Below, piece after piece: positions 25,799 through 34,508 of a DNA stretch of 64,000 bases. Position 1 is the stretch's first letter. The number at the start of each line of letters is the position of its first letter. This DNA is from Lachnospiraceae bacterium (GTDB lineage Bacteria > Bacillota > Clostridia > Lachnospirales > Lachnospiraceae), in NCBI GenBank assembly GCA_910573755.1, contig CAJTBO010000008.1, positions 1 to 64,000 of the forward strand. Direction: 5' to 3'. The position numbers and the translations under genes were made by a program. Under the pieces are notes generated by a model. It was not told where the DNA came from. It saw nothing but the letters and a program-made list of their open reading frames with translations, and searched no databases.

Positions 25799-25960
25799 AT
25801 GGAGAGACTGAAATGCCCAAGGTGCGGAAAGCGTATTATGGATATCTGCACGGAATCCCCGAAGCCAGTGGAGGCACAGACCAGGTGCCCGAACTGCAAT
25901 CATATTGTTACGGTGTACTGGGAACCAAAGAGTGAGAAGAAAAAGCAAAAGAAAAGATAG
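25799..25960 (+). CDS. Com-like zinc-ribbon protein
   Basis: The 53-aa protein opens MERLKCPRCGKRIMDIC and has a second pair TRCPNCNHIVTVYW, then a Lys-rich tail. The four cysteines form a zinc ribbon as in the phage Mu Com translational activator and its clostridial phage relatives. ATG 25799 lies nine bases behind AGGAGG. A second ATG at 25795 opens a 46-codon frame without zinc motifs; I regard that as spurious. A terminator follows 13 bp downstream. Confidence 0.65.
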   Translation: MERLKCPRCGKRIMDICTESPKPVEAQTRCPNCNHIVTVYWEPKSEKKKQKKR

Positions 25961-25972
25961 GTACATAAGCGG

Positions 25973-26009
25973 GACGGCTTCTGCGAGGGTGCGGGGGCCG
26001 TCTTTTTTT
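25973..26009 (+). terminator. rho-independent terminator
   Basis: GACGGC (25973-25978) pairs with GCCGTC (25997-26002) around an 18-nt loop and is followed by seven T residues. It separates the two zinc-ribbon genes. Confidence 0.65.
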
Positions 26010-26118
26010 GCGTTGTGGTGTTTATCCTGCGGGAAATGGGGAATACTTGGATTATGCATGGAAAATTATGGCATGGTTGCCGTGCCGCTGTCCCTGCAGT
26101 GGCAGGAAAGGAGGCGGC

Positions 26119-26271
26119 GTGGGGGAAAAGAAGGTCTGTCCGCTGTGCGGCAGGAGGCTCTTGGACGTGAGGCGGGACCGGGCATATGAGGTTGCTTTTG
26201 AACTGCGGTGTCCGCACTGCGGGAAGATTGTGAGGATTGTGCTGCCAGCCCGTGCAGGATTGAGGAACTGA
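26119..26271 (+). CDS. second Com-like zinc-ribbon protein
   Basis: GTG 26119, with GGAAAGGAGG just upstream, encodes 50 aa: GEKKVCPLCGRRLLDVR and ELRCPHCGKIVRIVLP. The spacing of the two CxxC pairs is like that of the protein at 25799, so the two are probably distant paralogues. Such proteins bind zinc and may bind RNA or DNA. A strong terminator follows, so each zinc-ribbon gene is an isolated unit. Confidence 0.6.
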   Translation: MGEKKVCPLCGRRLLDVRRDRAYEVAFELRCPHCGKIVRIVLPARAGLRN

Positions 26272-26323
26272 ATGTATTTTTACGACCGAGCGAGTGGGAC
26301 CGCATAGTGTCGAGTCACCGAAT

Positions 26324-26370
26324 GGCCGGAGTAAAGCTAGGAATTAAGTAGCTTACTCCGGCCTTTTTTT
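26324..26370 (+). terminator. strong rho-independent terminator
   Basis: GGCCGGAGTAAAGCTA pairs with TAGCTTACTCCGGCC (26349-26363) with one bulged A, followed by seven T residues. It isolates the zinc-ribbon genes from the early phage operon beginning at 26445. Confidence 0.85.
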
Positions 26371-26444
26371 GGTTTTACGGAATTGTCCCGCATAGAGCTT
26401 CCGGCGTTTCTGGCTTTACGAAGGCGTAAAGAAAGGAACGCTTT

Positions 26445-26888
26445 ATGTCTGGAAAGAGGATTGTTACCATCAGGTCCGGGAATGAGGAAGTGAGGATGGA
26501 GGTCACGGAGGAAGAGTACCAGCGGTATTTCCGCCCGTGGTGGAGGCAGAAGAAGAGGGAGCAGAGGAACCGGGAGGCGATGGAGGAAAAGGGGTATACG
26601 GAGGAGTCTTATGAGGAATGGAAGGAGAACGACATGAGGGATGAACTGTTTGCGGAGGATACGGAGGAACTGGCGGAGAAGAGGATGCTGCTGGGAGTAT
26701 TGAAGGACGCTCTGGATAACCTGCTGCCGGAAGAAAGGGAGATAGCGGAGAAGGTGTTTGGGGAGGAAATGAGTGTCTATGAGTATGCGAGGGTTAGCGG
26801 GAAGAACCGGCGGACGCTGGATTTCCGTAAGAATAAGGTGCTGGAAAAGCTGCGCCGCTTTTTTCGAGAGAGGGGGATAGATGTGTGA
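26445..26888 (+). CDS. sigma-70 region-4-like phage regulator
   Basis: The 147-aa acidic protein has an N-terminal beta-rich part (KRIVTIRSGNEEVRMEV), a helical middle, and a C-terminal sigma region-4-like HTH: LPEEREIAEKVFGEEMSVYEYA followed by GKNRRTLDFRKNKVLEKLRRFF. It lacks region 2, so it is not a full sigma factor; phage proteins of this type activate early or middle genes. A hairpin CTTTACG/CGTAAAG (26414-26431) lies immediately before its ribosome site. It is the first gene of the early operon. Confidence 0.7.
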   Translation: MSGKRIVTIRSGNEEVRMEVTEEEYQRYFRPWWRQKKREQRNREAMEEKGYTEESYEEWKENDMRDELFAEDTEELAEKRMLLGVLKDALDNLLPEEREIAEKVFGEEMSVYEYARVSGKNRRTLDFRKNKVLEKLRRFFRERGIDV

Positions 26889-27023
26889 TATGGGGGCGTT
26901 CGACAATATTTTTTGTCTGTGTCGAATGGTTTTTGAAAAAGTTTTAGGATTTCGTTGCCTATTTTTAAAAAAGTGTCATTACGGCAGTGAAGGGGATAGA
27001 TACGACAGCCCCGGAAAGGAGGG

Positions 27024-27203
27024 ATGGAGGCAGTGGAAAGAGAGAATACGCAGGAGCTTATTGGTATCCTGCAGGCGATCAGCATTGTGGCCAAGAGCCT
27101 GGCGGTGAAGCTGATGCAGATTGAGAAAAGTGTGCAGGCGTATGAATCCGGTGCGGCGGCAGTGGCCGGCAGACGGAAAGCGAAGAAAGGATGGAAGTGG
27201 TGA
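27024..27203 (+). CDS. small hypothetical phage protein
   Basis: ATG 27024 behind AAAGGAGGG opens a 59-aa frame (ELIGILQAISIVAKSLAVKL, then a Lys-rich KAKKGWKW end), mostly one amphipathic helix with a basic tail. Its TGA overlaps the ATG of the next gene (TGATG), which supports a real, coupled gene. The gap before it (26889-27023) holds TTCGACA/TGTCGAA (26899-26926), a possible operator. Confidence 0.6.
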   Translation: MEAVERENTQELIGILQAISIVAKSLAVKLMQIEKSVQAYESGAAAVAGRRKAKKGWKW

Positions 27204-27571
27204 TGCGTAAGAAGGTGTTTATCTGCAGCCCTTTCCGTGGGGACATGGAGGGGAATGCAAGGAAGGCGGCCGGGTACTGCCGGGCGGCCTGCGAGAGAGG
27301 GTTCCTGCCGGTTGCGCCGCATCTTTTGTTCCCGCAGTTTCTGAATGAGGGGATCGAGGCGGAGCGGCAGGCGGGGCTTGCCATGGGGCTGGAGCTGCTC
27401 CTGTGCTGTGATGAGGTGTGGGTGTTCGGGGAGGCCACGGAAGGGATGGCTTCGGAGATTGCTTTTGCCGCAGAGCATGGGATTGAGGTGCGGTTCATGG
27501 AGCCGGAAGGCATGGAAGGAGGGAACGGGCATGGAGATGGTGCTGGTTTTGACGCATTTGACGGGGAATGA
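27203..27571 (+). CDS. NDT/DUF4406-like phage protein
   Basis: The 122-aa protein starts at ATG 27203, coupled to the gene before it. It opens KKVFICSPFRGDMEGNARKA, carries CERGFLPVAPHLLFPQFLN and ends with CDEVWVFGEATEGMASEI. This is the Rossmann-like pattern of the nucleoside 2-deoxyribosyltransferase/DUF4406 group, with ICSPFRG as the nucleotide-side loop and the acidic residues near WVFG as the possible active site. A role in phage nucleotide metabolism is plausible; activity is unproven. Confidence 0.75.
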   Translation: MRKKVFICSPFRGDMEGNARKAAGYCRAACERGFLPVAPHLLFPQFLNEGIEAERQAGLAMGLELLLCCDEVWVFGEATEGMASEIAFAAEHGIEVRFMEPEGMEGGNGHGDGAGFDAFDGE

Positions 27572-27926
27572 GGAGCTGGACCGGCAGAGGGCGGAGGAAT
27601 ACTGCCGGTATGCGGCCCATAAGGGGAAGATCCCGGTGAGTCCGTTCCTTTGTTTCCACGGGATTTTCAAGGATGAGCTTGGGAGCGCTGTGGAGGGGAT
27701 TCTGGTGTCCAGGCTGATGGAGAAAGCGGACGGGATCTGGGTGTTCGGCTTTGAGAGGGGCGAGCGGCGCAGGCTGATGGAGGCGGAGGTACAAAAGAGG
27801 TACGGGGAGAAGGCGCAGTATTTCAGCCGCCCGGAGATTGGGAAGGAGATGCTGGTGTGCGCCATGTACTCCGAGGAACTGATAGAACGATTGGAAGATA
27901 TGGAGGGATTGCAAGATGGGAAGTGA
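27531..27926 (+). CDS. NDT/SLOG-like phage protein, paralogue of its neighbour
   Basis: The start is ATG 27531 behind GGAGGG, overlapping the upstream gene by 41 bp in another frame; upstream codons of the frame are not used. The 131-aa product repeats the same plan: VLVLTHLTGNEELDRQRAEE, AHKGKIPVSPFLCFHGIF, ADGIWVFGFERGERRRLMEA. It has lost the CSPFRG loop (here LTHLTG), so the pair may form a heteromer with one altered site. Confidence 0.7.
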   Translation: MEMVLVLTHLTGNEELDRQRAEEYCRYAAHKGKIPVSPFLCFHGIFKDELGSAVEGILVSRLMEKADGIWVFGFERGERRRLMEAEVQKRYGEKAQYFSRPEIGKEMLVCAMYSEELIERLEDMEGLQDGK

Positions 27927-28359
27927 ATTGTTGAGGATCGCGGACGGGTTTTCCATGGTGGCGGACGGGCTTAGGGGGCTTGCCGGTATGGAGTGGAACG
28001 GTGCTGCTGATACGGCGGAGAAGGATGCGGCTGTGACGGAGGCTGATGCTGTTGTGGATACTGCCGGGAAAGCGGGAGAGGCCGGGGATGCCGTGGAGAC
28101 CGGTGCTGCGGAGGCCGGGGATTCTGGTTCCGGGAAGGGGCAGAAGGCCGGGGAAGCGGATAAGAAGGTGGATAAGAAGGCGGCGGATTCTAAGAAGGCT
28201 GTGGCGATTGAGGATGTGCGGGCGGTGATGGCGCAGAAGACCCAGGAGGGGAAGTCGCAGGGGATCAAGGAGCTGCTACAGAAATACGGGGCGGTGAAGC
28301 TGTCCGGGGTGGACCCGGAGCATTACCCGGCGCTTTTGAAGGAAGCGAAGGTGCTTTGA
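27916..28359 (+). CDS. phage protein with Ala/Glu-rich linker (rrp5-annotated family)
   Basis: The 147-aa protein has a short N-terminal helix (ELLRIADGFSMVADGLRGLA), a long low-complexity Ala/Gly/Glu/Asp stretch (about 30-90) and a conserved C-terminal domain IEDVRAVMAQKTQEGKSQGI with KYGAVKLSGVDPEHYPALL. The C-terminal part is found in many clostridial prophages beside DUF2800/DUF2815 genes, where it is sometimes misnamed rrp5. A helper role in DNA replication or recombination is likely from position only. Confidence 0.65.
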   Translation: MGSELLRIADGFSMVADGLRGLAGMEWNGAADTAEKDAAVTEADAVVDTAGKAGEAGDAVETGAAEAGDSGSGKGQKAGEADKKVDKKAADSKKAVAIEDVRAVMAQKTQEGKSQGIKELLQKYGAVKLSGVDPEHYPALLKEAKVL

Positions 28360-28361
28360 TT

Positions 28362-29498
28362 ATGGGGAGACATGCGTTGTTGTCGGCGTCTTCTTCTAGG
28401 CGGTGGCTGAACTGTACGCCGTCCGCAAGGATGGAAGAGCAGTTTGCGGAAGAGACGGGAAATAGTGTGTATGCGGAGGAAGGGACTGCCGCCCATGCCC
28501 TTGCGGAGCATAAGCTGAAACGGTGCCTGAAACGGAGGTCCAAGCGTCCGGTGTCGGATTACCAGTGTGACGAGATGGAGGAATGCACGGACGGGTATGT
28601 GGCTTATGCCATGGAGCAGGTGGAGCTTGCCAGGCAGGAGTGTAAGGACCCGGTGGTGCTGATCGAGCAGCGGCTGGATTATTCGGCTTATGTGCCGGAG
28701 GGGTTCGGCACAGGGGATCTGTTGATCGTGGCGGACCGGGTGCTGACGGTGGTTGATTTGAAGTACGGGAAGGGCGTTGCGGTGGATGCGGAGTGGAACC
28801 CGCAGATGATGCTGTATGGGCTGGGCGCTCTGGAGCTGTTCGGGGCGATCTATGATATTGAGACAGTGCGTATGGCTATTTATCAGCCGCGGCTGGAATC
28901 GGTGAGTACCTGGGAGATTTCCGTATCTGACCTGATGGAGTGGGTGGATAAAGAATTGAAGCCCAGGGCGGCCCTTGCCATTGCGGGCGAGGGGGAGTTC
29001 CGGAGCGGTTCCTGGTGCCGGTTCTGTAAAGCGAAGAATACCTGCAGGGCGCGGGCGGAGGGATTTTTGAGGCTGGCGCAGATGGAGTTTAAGGCTCCGG
29101 CGCTTTTGGCGGATGATGAGGTGGCGGAGGTTTTGAAGGTGGCGGACGAGCTGGCCAGGTGGTCTGCGGACGTGTATGCCTATGCCCAGGACGAGGCTGT
29201 GACCAGAGGGAAGAAGTGGAACGGCTTCAAGCTGGTGGAGGGCAGGACCTGCCGGAAGTATACGGACGAGGAAGAGGCGGCGGAGGCGGCTGTGGCTGCC
29301 GGGTACACGGATATCTATAAGAAGTCGCTGATCGGGATTACGGAGATGGAGAAGCTGCTTGGAAAGAAGAAGTTTGCGGAGGTTCTTGGGAAGCTGGTGT
29401 ATAAGCCCCAGGGGAAGATTACGCTGGTTCCGGAGTCGGACAAGAGGCAGGAAGTAATGGCAGCAACCCCAGAGGCGGATTTTAAGGAGGAAGAATAA
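28362..29498 (+). CDS. DUF2800 protein, Cas4/RecB-like PD-(D/E)XK nuclease
   Basis: The 378-aa protein starts at ATG 28362. It has N-terminal SASSSRRWLNCTPSARMEE (a cysteine that could join an iron-sulfur cluster), the nuclease core GTGDLLIVADRVLTVVDLKYGKG (catalytic D and DLK), WNPQMMLYGLGAL, and a C-terminal cysteine set in WCRFCKAKNTCRARAEGF. That is the Cas4/AddB arrangement with a 4Fe-4S cluster. It probably trims DNA ends for recombination with the DUF2815 protein encoded next. Confidence 0.85.
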   Translation: MGRHALLSASSSRRWLNCTPSARMEEQFAEETGNSVYAEEGTAAHALAEHKLKRCLKRRSKRPVSDYQCDEMEECTDGYVAYAMEQVELARQECKDPVVLIEQRLDYSAYVPEGFGTGDLLIVADRVLTVVDLKYGKGVAVDAEWNPQMMLYGLGALELFGAIYDIETVRMAIYQPRLESVSTWEISVSDLMEWVDKELKPRAALAIAGEGEFRSGSWCRFCKAKNTCRARAEGFLRLAQMEFKAPALLADDEVAEVLKVADELARWSADVYAYAQDEAVTRGKKWNGFKLVEGRTCRKYTDEEEAAEAAVAAGYTDIYKKSLIGITEMEKLLGKKKFAEVLGKLVYKPQGKITLVPESDKRQEVMAATPEADFKEEE

Positions 29499-29499
29499 A

Positions 29500-30054
29500 A
29501 TGAGCAATGAGAATATGAACCTGACAAAAGTGATCGTACCGTGCAGATTTTCCTATCTGCACTGCTGGGAGCCCAATGCGGTGAATGACGGGGACCCGAA
29601 GTATTCGGTGTCGGCAATTATCCCAAAATCGGATACGGAGACCATTGGGAAGATTAAGAGAGCCATTGAGCAGGCGAAGAAGGATTCGGTTTCCAAGTGG
29701 GGCGGAAAGGTCCCGGCGAATTTGAAGCTGCCCCTGCGGGACGGGGATATTGACCGCCCGGAGGATGAGGCTTATGCGGACAGTTATTTCTTTAATGCCA
29801 ACAGCAGGCAGGCGCCGCAGGTGGTGGATAAGAACGTGCAGCCGATCCTGGATCAGTCGGAGGTGTATTCCGGGTGCTATGGACGGATCAGCGTGAATTT
29901 TTACGGGTTCAACAGCAATGGGAACCGTGGGATTGCGGCCGGCCTGGGAAATATCCAGAAACTGCGGGACGGGGAATCCCTGGGCGGGAGGACGAGCGCG
30001 GAGGATGATTTTGACGCAGTGGAAGTGGACGAAGAGGAAGATTTCCTTGGGTAG
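29500..30054 (+). CDS. DUF2815 protein, probable phage ssDNA-binding protein
   Basis: The 184-aa protein begins behind TTAAGGAGG, 1 bp after the DUF2800 gene. The family pattern is visible: FSYLHCWEPNAVNDGDPKYS, SAIIPKSDTETIGKIKRAI, LPLRDGDIDRPEDEAYADSY and FNANSRQAPQVVDK. The acidic C-terminal tail (DFDAVEVDEEEDFLG) is like that of single-strand binding proteins, which use it to recruit replication proteins. It is thought to be a phage ssDNA-binding protein. Confidence 0.8.
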   Translation: MSNENMNLTKVIVPCRFSYLHCWEPNAVNDGDPKYSVSAIIPKSDTETIGKIKRAIEQAKKDSVSKWGGKVPANLKLPLRDGDIDRPEDEAYADSYFFNANSRQAPQVVDKNVQPILDQSEVYSGCYGRISVNFYGFNSNGNRGIAAGLGNIQKLRDGESLGGRTSAEDDFDAVEVDEEEDFLG

Positions 30055-30129
30055 ATGTATCAGGGCGGCGGGGGACTGCCGCCCGTTTCCCGGCGGGGAG
30101 AAATGCAGGAGGAAGGGAGCCGTGGCGTT

Positions 30130-32070
30130 ATGGGACGGATTTTAGAGATGGATATTGAGACGTTTTCGGATGTGGATTTGATTAAGTGCGGGGTCTACGC
30201 TTATGCGGACAGCCCTGCTTTTGAAGTCCTGCTGTTTGCCTATTCCTTTGATGGTGGGGAGACCAGGGTGATAGATCTGGCGCAGGGGGAGGAACTGCCG
30301 GGGGAAGTTGCGGAGGCGGTTTTTGACGGTTCTGTGGTGAAGACGGCGTTCAATGCGAATTTTGAGCGGACGTGCCTTTCTAAGTATTTCGGGAGGTATC
30401 TTCCGCCGGAGTCCTGGCACTGCAGCGCGGTCCAGGCGGCGGTGCTGGCGCTTCCCCGGTCTTTGGAGGACGTGGGCGCGGTGCTGGGGCTGGACGAGCG
30501 GAAGATGAAGGAGGGGAAGGAGCTGATCCGGTATTTCTGCGTGCCTTGTAAGCCGACGAAGGCCAACGGCGGCAGGAGGCGGAACCTGCCCTGCCATGCG
30601 CCGGAGAAGTGGGAACTGTTCAAGGCTTACTGTATGAGGGACGTGGATGTGGAGAAGGCCATACGGGGGAAGCTGTGTAAGTTCCCGATACCGGAGGGCG
30701 AGATGGAGCTGTACCGGCTGGACCAGAGGATCAATGACCGGGGCGTGCCGGTGGATATGGGGCTGGTGCGGCAGGCGGTGAAGTGTGAGCGGCTGCATAA
30801 GGAGGTTGTGACGAAGCGGGCGTATGAGCTGACGGGGCTTGAAAATCCTAACTCCGTGGCGCAGTTGAAGGGCTGGCTGGGGGAGAACGGGGTGGAGGCG
30901 GAGAGCCTGTCCAAGAAAGCAGTGACGGAGATGATTGGGGAATCAGACGGGGAGGTGGAAGAGCTCCTGCGGCTCCGGCTTTTGATGGCGAAGACTTCCG
31001 TGAAGAAGTATGAGGCCATGGAGCGGTCTGTCTGTTCGGACGGGCGGGTGCATGGTTTATTGCAGTTTTATGGGGCGAACCGGACCGGGAGATGGGCGGG
31101 GAGGCTGGTGCAGGTCCAGAATCTGCCCCAGAACCATATTGAGGATTTGGAACTGGCGAGAAGGCTTGTGAGGGAGGGCAGGTTTGAGGATGTGGAGATG
31201 CTTTATGATTCCACGCCGAAAGTGCTTTCCGAGCTGATACGGACGGCGTTTGTGCCGGAGCCGGGGTGCAGGTTCGTGGTGGCGGATTTTTCTGCCATTG
31301 AGGCAAGGGTGCTGGCGTGGCTTGCCGGGGAGCGGTGGAGGCTGGAGGTGTTTTCTTCCCATGGGAAGATTTATGAGGCTTCTGCGTCTGCCATGTTCCA
31401 TGTTCCGATTGAGGAAGTGACGAAGGGCTCCTCTCTGCGGCAGAAGGGGAAGATTGCGGAGCTTGGCCTGGGATACGGCGGGGCGGCGGGTGCGCTGGTT
31501 TCCATGGGGGCTTTGGATATGGGGCTTTCCGAGGATGATCTGCCGCCCCTGGTGGCTGCATGGCGCAGGGCGAACCCGCATATCGCGCAGTTCTGGTGGG
31601 ACGTGGATAAGGCGGCTGTGGAGGCCGTGACGAAGAGGGCGAAGACACGGGCAGGCAGGATTGGGTTTGAGTATCGGAGCGGGATTCTGTTTGTCATGCT
31701 GCCGTCCGGCAGAAAGCTGGCGTATGTGAAGCCCAGGATGGCGGTGAATAAGTTCGGGCGGGAGGGCCTGACTTATGAGGGGATTCTGGAAAATAAGAAG
31801 TGGGGACGGATTGAGACCTACGGGCCGAAGCTGGTGGAGAATATCGTGCAGGGGACGGCCAGGGACCTGCTGGCGGAAGCCATGCTCCGGGTGGAGAGGA
31901 AGGGCTATCCCATTGTGATGCACTGCCATGATGAGATCATTGCGGAGGTGCCGGAGGGCATGGGTTCCGTGGAAGAGATGTGTGAGGTGATGGCGGTGCG
32001 GCCTTCCTGGGCGGAGGGGCTGCCGCTGCGGGCGGACGGGTATGAGTGCCCGTTTTATCAGAAACAGTAG
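30130..32070 (+). CDS. phage family A DNA polymerase
   Basis: The chosen start is ATG 30130, just before the exonuclease motif, giving 646 aa; the frame also extends 25 codons upstream. The 3'-5' exonuclease domain begins MDIETFSDVDL. Polymerase motif A is VVADFSAIEARVLAWLAGE, motif B is the helix around KIAELGLGYGGAAGAL, and motif C is MHCHDEIIAEV, with both metal-binding aspartates present. It replicates the phage genome together with the VapE primase-helicase downstream. There is no 5'-3' exonuclease domain, as usual in phages. Confidence 0.93.
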   Translation: MGRILEMDIETFSDVDLIKCGVYAYADSPAFEVLLFAYSFDGGETRVIDLAQGEELPGEVAEAVFDGSVVKTAFNANFERTCLSKYFGRYLPPESWHCSAVQAAVLALPRSLEDVGAVLGLDERKMKEGKELIRYFCVPCKPTKANGGRRRNLPCHAPEKWELFKAYCMRDVDVEKAIRGKLCKFPIPEGEMELYRLDQRINDRGVPVDMGLVRQAVKCERLHKEVVTKRAYELTGLENPNSVAQLKGWLGENGVEAESLSKKAVTEMIGESDGEVEELLRLRLLMAKTSVKKYEAMERSVCSDGRVHGLLQFYGANRTGRWAGRLVQVQNLPQNHIEDLELARRLVREGRFEDVEMLYDSTPKVLSELIRTAFVPEPGCRFVVADFSAIEARVLAWLAGERWRLEVFSSHGKIYEASASAMFHVPIEEVTKGSSLRQKGKIAELGLGYGGAAGALVSMGALDMGLSEDDLPPLVAAWRRANPHIAQFWWDVDKAAVEAVTKRAKTRAGRIGFEYRSGILFVMLPSGRKLAYVKPRMAVNKFGREGLTYEGILENKKWGRIETYGPKLVENIVQGTARDLLAEAMLRVERKGYPIVMHCHDEIIAEVPEGMGSVEEMCEVMAVRPSWAEGLPLRADGYECPFYQKQ

Positions 32071-32126
32071 GAGGACGTTTTCATGGGGTACAATGATGCG
32101 GGAAGAGGGACAGGGGGTATGTGTGT

Positions 32127-34508
32127 ATGAAGGTTTATGTTTCTACGGGCAATTCGAGGATGGAGAAGCGGTGGAACGGCGGGGAGATGGAGCTGGAGGA
32201 TTTTGTCCGGCGTATTTCCCGGACGATACGGACGGCGGAGACGGTGGAGCAGTACCGGAAGCTGTCCAAGGCGAGGCAGGATTCCATCAAGGATGTGGGC
32301 GGCTTTGTGATGGGGAAGTTAAAGGGCGGCAGGCGGAAGAAGGACTGCGTGGTGTTCCGGTCCGCCCTGACGCTGGACATGGACCATGCCGAGGCGGATA
32401 TCCCGGAGCGGATGGAGATGTTCTTTGATTTCCGGTGCCTGATCTATTCCACGCATAAGCATACGCCGGAGGGTCCCAGGTTCCGGCTGGTGGTCCCGCT
32501 GTCCAGGAATGTGTCGCCGGACGAGTACGCGGCGGTGGCGCGGAAGGTGGCGGAGGATATCGGCATGGAGCTGTTTGACGATACCACTTATGAGCCGTCC
32601 CGCCTGATGTACTGGCCGTCCACGTCTGCGGACGGGGAGTTTGTGTTCCGGGATGTTGCAGGGGAGATCCTGGACCCGGACACTGTGCTCTCCAGGTATA
32701 AGGACTGGCGGGATTCTTCGGAGTGGCCGGTGAGCGGGCGGCAGCAGGCGGTGGTCTTGAGGGAGATGAAGAAGCAGGCGGACCCGCTTGAAAAGGAGGG
32801 TGTGGTCGGGGCGTTCTGCCGGACGTACAGCATTGAGGAAGCGGCGGAGGTGTTCCTGGCGGACGTGTATAAGCCGAGCGCCATGCAGGGGCGGTATGAT
32901 TATGTACCGGCGGATTCCCAGGCGGGGGTGGTGGTTTATGAGGGGAAGTTTGCGTATTCCCACCATGCCACGGACCCGGCCTGCGGGAAACTGATGAACG
33001 CTTTTGACATGGTGCGTATCCATAAGTTTGGGGAGCTGGACGTGAGGGCTCCGGAGGATACGGAGGCTTCTAAGCTGCCGTCTTTTAAGGCAATGAGCGA
33101 ATTTGCGGTGAAGGATGAGCGGGTGAAGGAGACCATTGCCGCGGAGCGGAAGGAGCGGGCGGAAAAGGAGTTTTCCGGGGAGGATGCGGAGTGGGAGAAG
33201 CAGCTTGAATATGAGCCGCGCTCCACGGTGATCAAGAATACCCTGCGGAACCTTCTGCTGATTTTAAATAATGACGAGAGGCTGAAAGGGATCGTGTTCA
33301 ACCGGCTTAGTGACGGCATGGAGATCAGGGGGGAAGTGCCCTGGGAGCATCCGGGGAAGTTCTGGCGGGATGCGGACGATGCCCAGCTTATTTCTTATGT
33401 GGACCTGAATTACGGGACGTTTTCCATGCGGAATTATAATATCGCAGTGGCGAAGGCGGCGGATGACCGTTCCTACCATCCGGTGCGGGAGTTCCTGGAG
33501 GGGCTGCCGGAGTGGGACGGGGTGCCGAGGGCGGACAGGCTTTTGATTGATTATCTTGGGGCGGAGGATACGGCTTATGTCCGTGCCGTGACCAGGAAGA
33601 CACTGTGCGCGGCGGTGTGCCGTGTGATGAGCCCCGGCTGCAAGTTTGATACCATGCTGGTGCTGAACGGGCCCCAAGGCGTGGGGAAGAGTACGCTGAT
33701 CGCGAAGCTGGCGGGGGAGTGGTTTTCGGACAGCCTGAATTTAAGCGATACGAAGGACAAGACAGCGGCGGAGAAGCTGCAGGGATATTGGATCATGGAG
33801 ATCGGGGAGCTTGCGGGGCTGAAAAAGGCAGAGGTGGAGACACTGCGGAGTTTCCTTTCCAGGCAGAATGACATTTACCGGGCTTCTTTCGGCAGGAGGG
33901 CGACGCCCCATCTGCGGCAGTGCGTCTTTTTCGGTACTACCAATGCGGAGAAGGGATATCTGCGTGACACGACAGGGAACCGGCGGTTCTGGCCGGTGAA
34001 GACGCCGGGAGGCGGCAGGAGGCATTCCTGGGAGCTGACGAAGGAGGATGTCTGCCAGATATGGGCGGAGGTGCTGGTGTATGTGGGGAAGGGGGAGAAG
34101 CTGTACCTTGACGGGAAGGATGAGACGGCGGCGAAGCAGGAGCAGCGGGAGGCCATGGAGAGCGATGAGCGGGAAGGGCTGGTCCGTGAGTATTTGGAGA
34201 CGCTCCTGCCGGAGAACTGGGATAAGATGTCTTTGTTTGAGCGCAGAGAATTCCTGCATGGGGACGAGTTCGGGAAGCCGGACGTGAAGGGGACGGTGCG
34301 CCGGACGGCGGTGTCCAATATGGAGATATGGTGTGAGTGTTTCGGGAAGGAGCGGGCGAACCTGAAACGCATGGACAGCGGTGAGATTTCTGCTATTATG
34401 GCGAAGATTGGCGGGTGGGATTCCGGCAGGAAGAAAGAACGGATTCCGCTTTATGGGCCGCAGTGGGTATATAAGCGTGCCAAAGGGGATGTTCCAAAAA
34501 CCGAATAG
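32127..34508 (+). CDS. VapE-type primase-helicase
   Basis: The start at ATG 32127 gives 793 aa. The N-terminal 250 residues look like an archaeo-eukaryotic primase-type domain (CVVFRSALTLDMDHAEADIP, FRLVVPLSRNVSPDEY, PSRLMYWPST). The C-terminal virulence-associated-E domain is a SF3-like ATPase: Walker A LNGPQGVGKSTLIAKLAG, Walker B-like WIMEIGELAGL, sensor FFGTTNAEKGYLRDTTGNRRF. It should prime and unwind at the phage origin, which probably lies directly after the gene. Confidence 0.9.
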   Translation: MKVYVSTGNSRMEKRWNGGEMELEDFVRRISRTIRTAETVEQYRKLSKARQDSIKDVGGFVMGKLKGGRRKKDCVVFRSALTLDMDHAEADIPERMEMFFDFRCLIYSTHKHTPEGPRFRLVVPLSRNVSPDEYAAVARKVAEDIGMELFDDTTYEPSRLMYWPSTSADGEFVFRDVAGEILDPDTVLSRYKDWRDSSEWPVSGRQQAVVLREMKKQADPLEKEGVVGAFCRTYSIEEAAEVFLADVYKPSAMQGRYDYVPADSQAGVVVYEGKFAYSHHATDPACGKLMNAFDMVRIHKFGELDVRAPEDTEASKLPSFKAMSEFAVKDERVKETIAAERKERAEKEFSGEDAEWEKQLEYEPRSTVIKNTLRNLLLILNNDERLKGIVFNRLSDGMEIRGEVPWEHPGKFWRDADDAQLISYVDLNYGTFSMRNYNIAVAKAADDRSYHPVREFLEGLPEWDGVPRADRLLIDYLGAEDTAYVRAVTRKTLCAAVCRVMSPGCKFDTMLVLNGPQGVGKSTLIAKLAGEWFSDSLNLSDTKDKTAAEKLQGYWIMEIGELAGLKKAEVETLRSFLSRQNDIYRASFGRRATPHLRQCVFFGTTNAEKGYLRDTTGNRRFWPVKTPGGGRRHSWELTKEDVCQIWAEVLVYVGKGEKLYLDGKDETAAKQEQREAMESDEREGLVREYLETLLPENWDKMSLFERREFLHGDEFGKPDVKGTVRRTAVSNMEIWCECFGKERANLKRMDSGEISAIMAKIGGWDSGRKKERIPLYGPQWVYKRAKGDVPKTE

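Noticed and set aside
26881-27108. 75-codon frame after the sigma-like gene
   Set aside because: It runs through an AT-rich spacer, lacks a ribosome site and conflicts with the better-supported 59-aa gene at 27024.
28323-29507. Long minus-strand open frame opposite the DUF2800 gene
   Set aside because: It is a shadow of the plus-strand gene in GC-rich codons; no ribosome site and low-complexity Arg/His/Pro/Leu composition. The same holds for the other long minus-strand frames in the phage part, e.g. 55410-56633 and 61865-63490.
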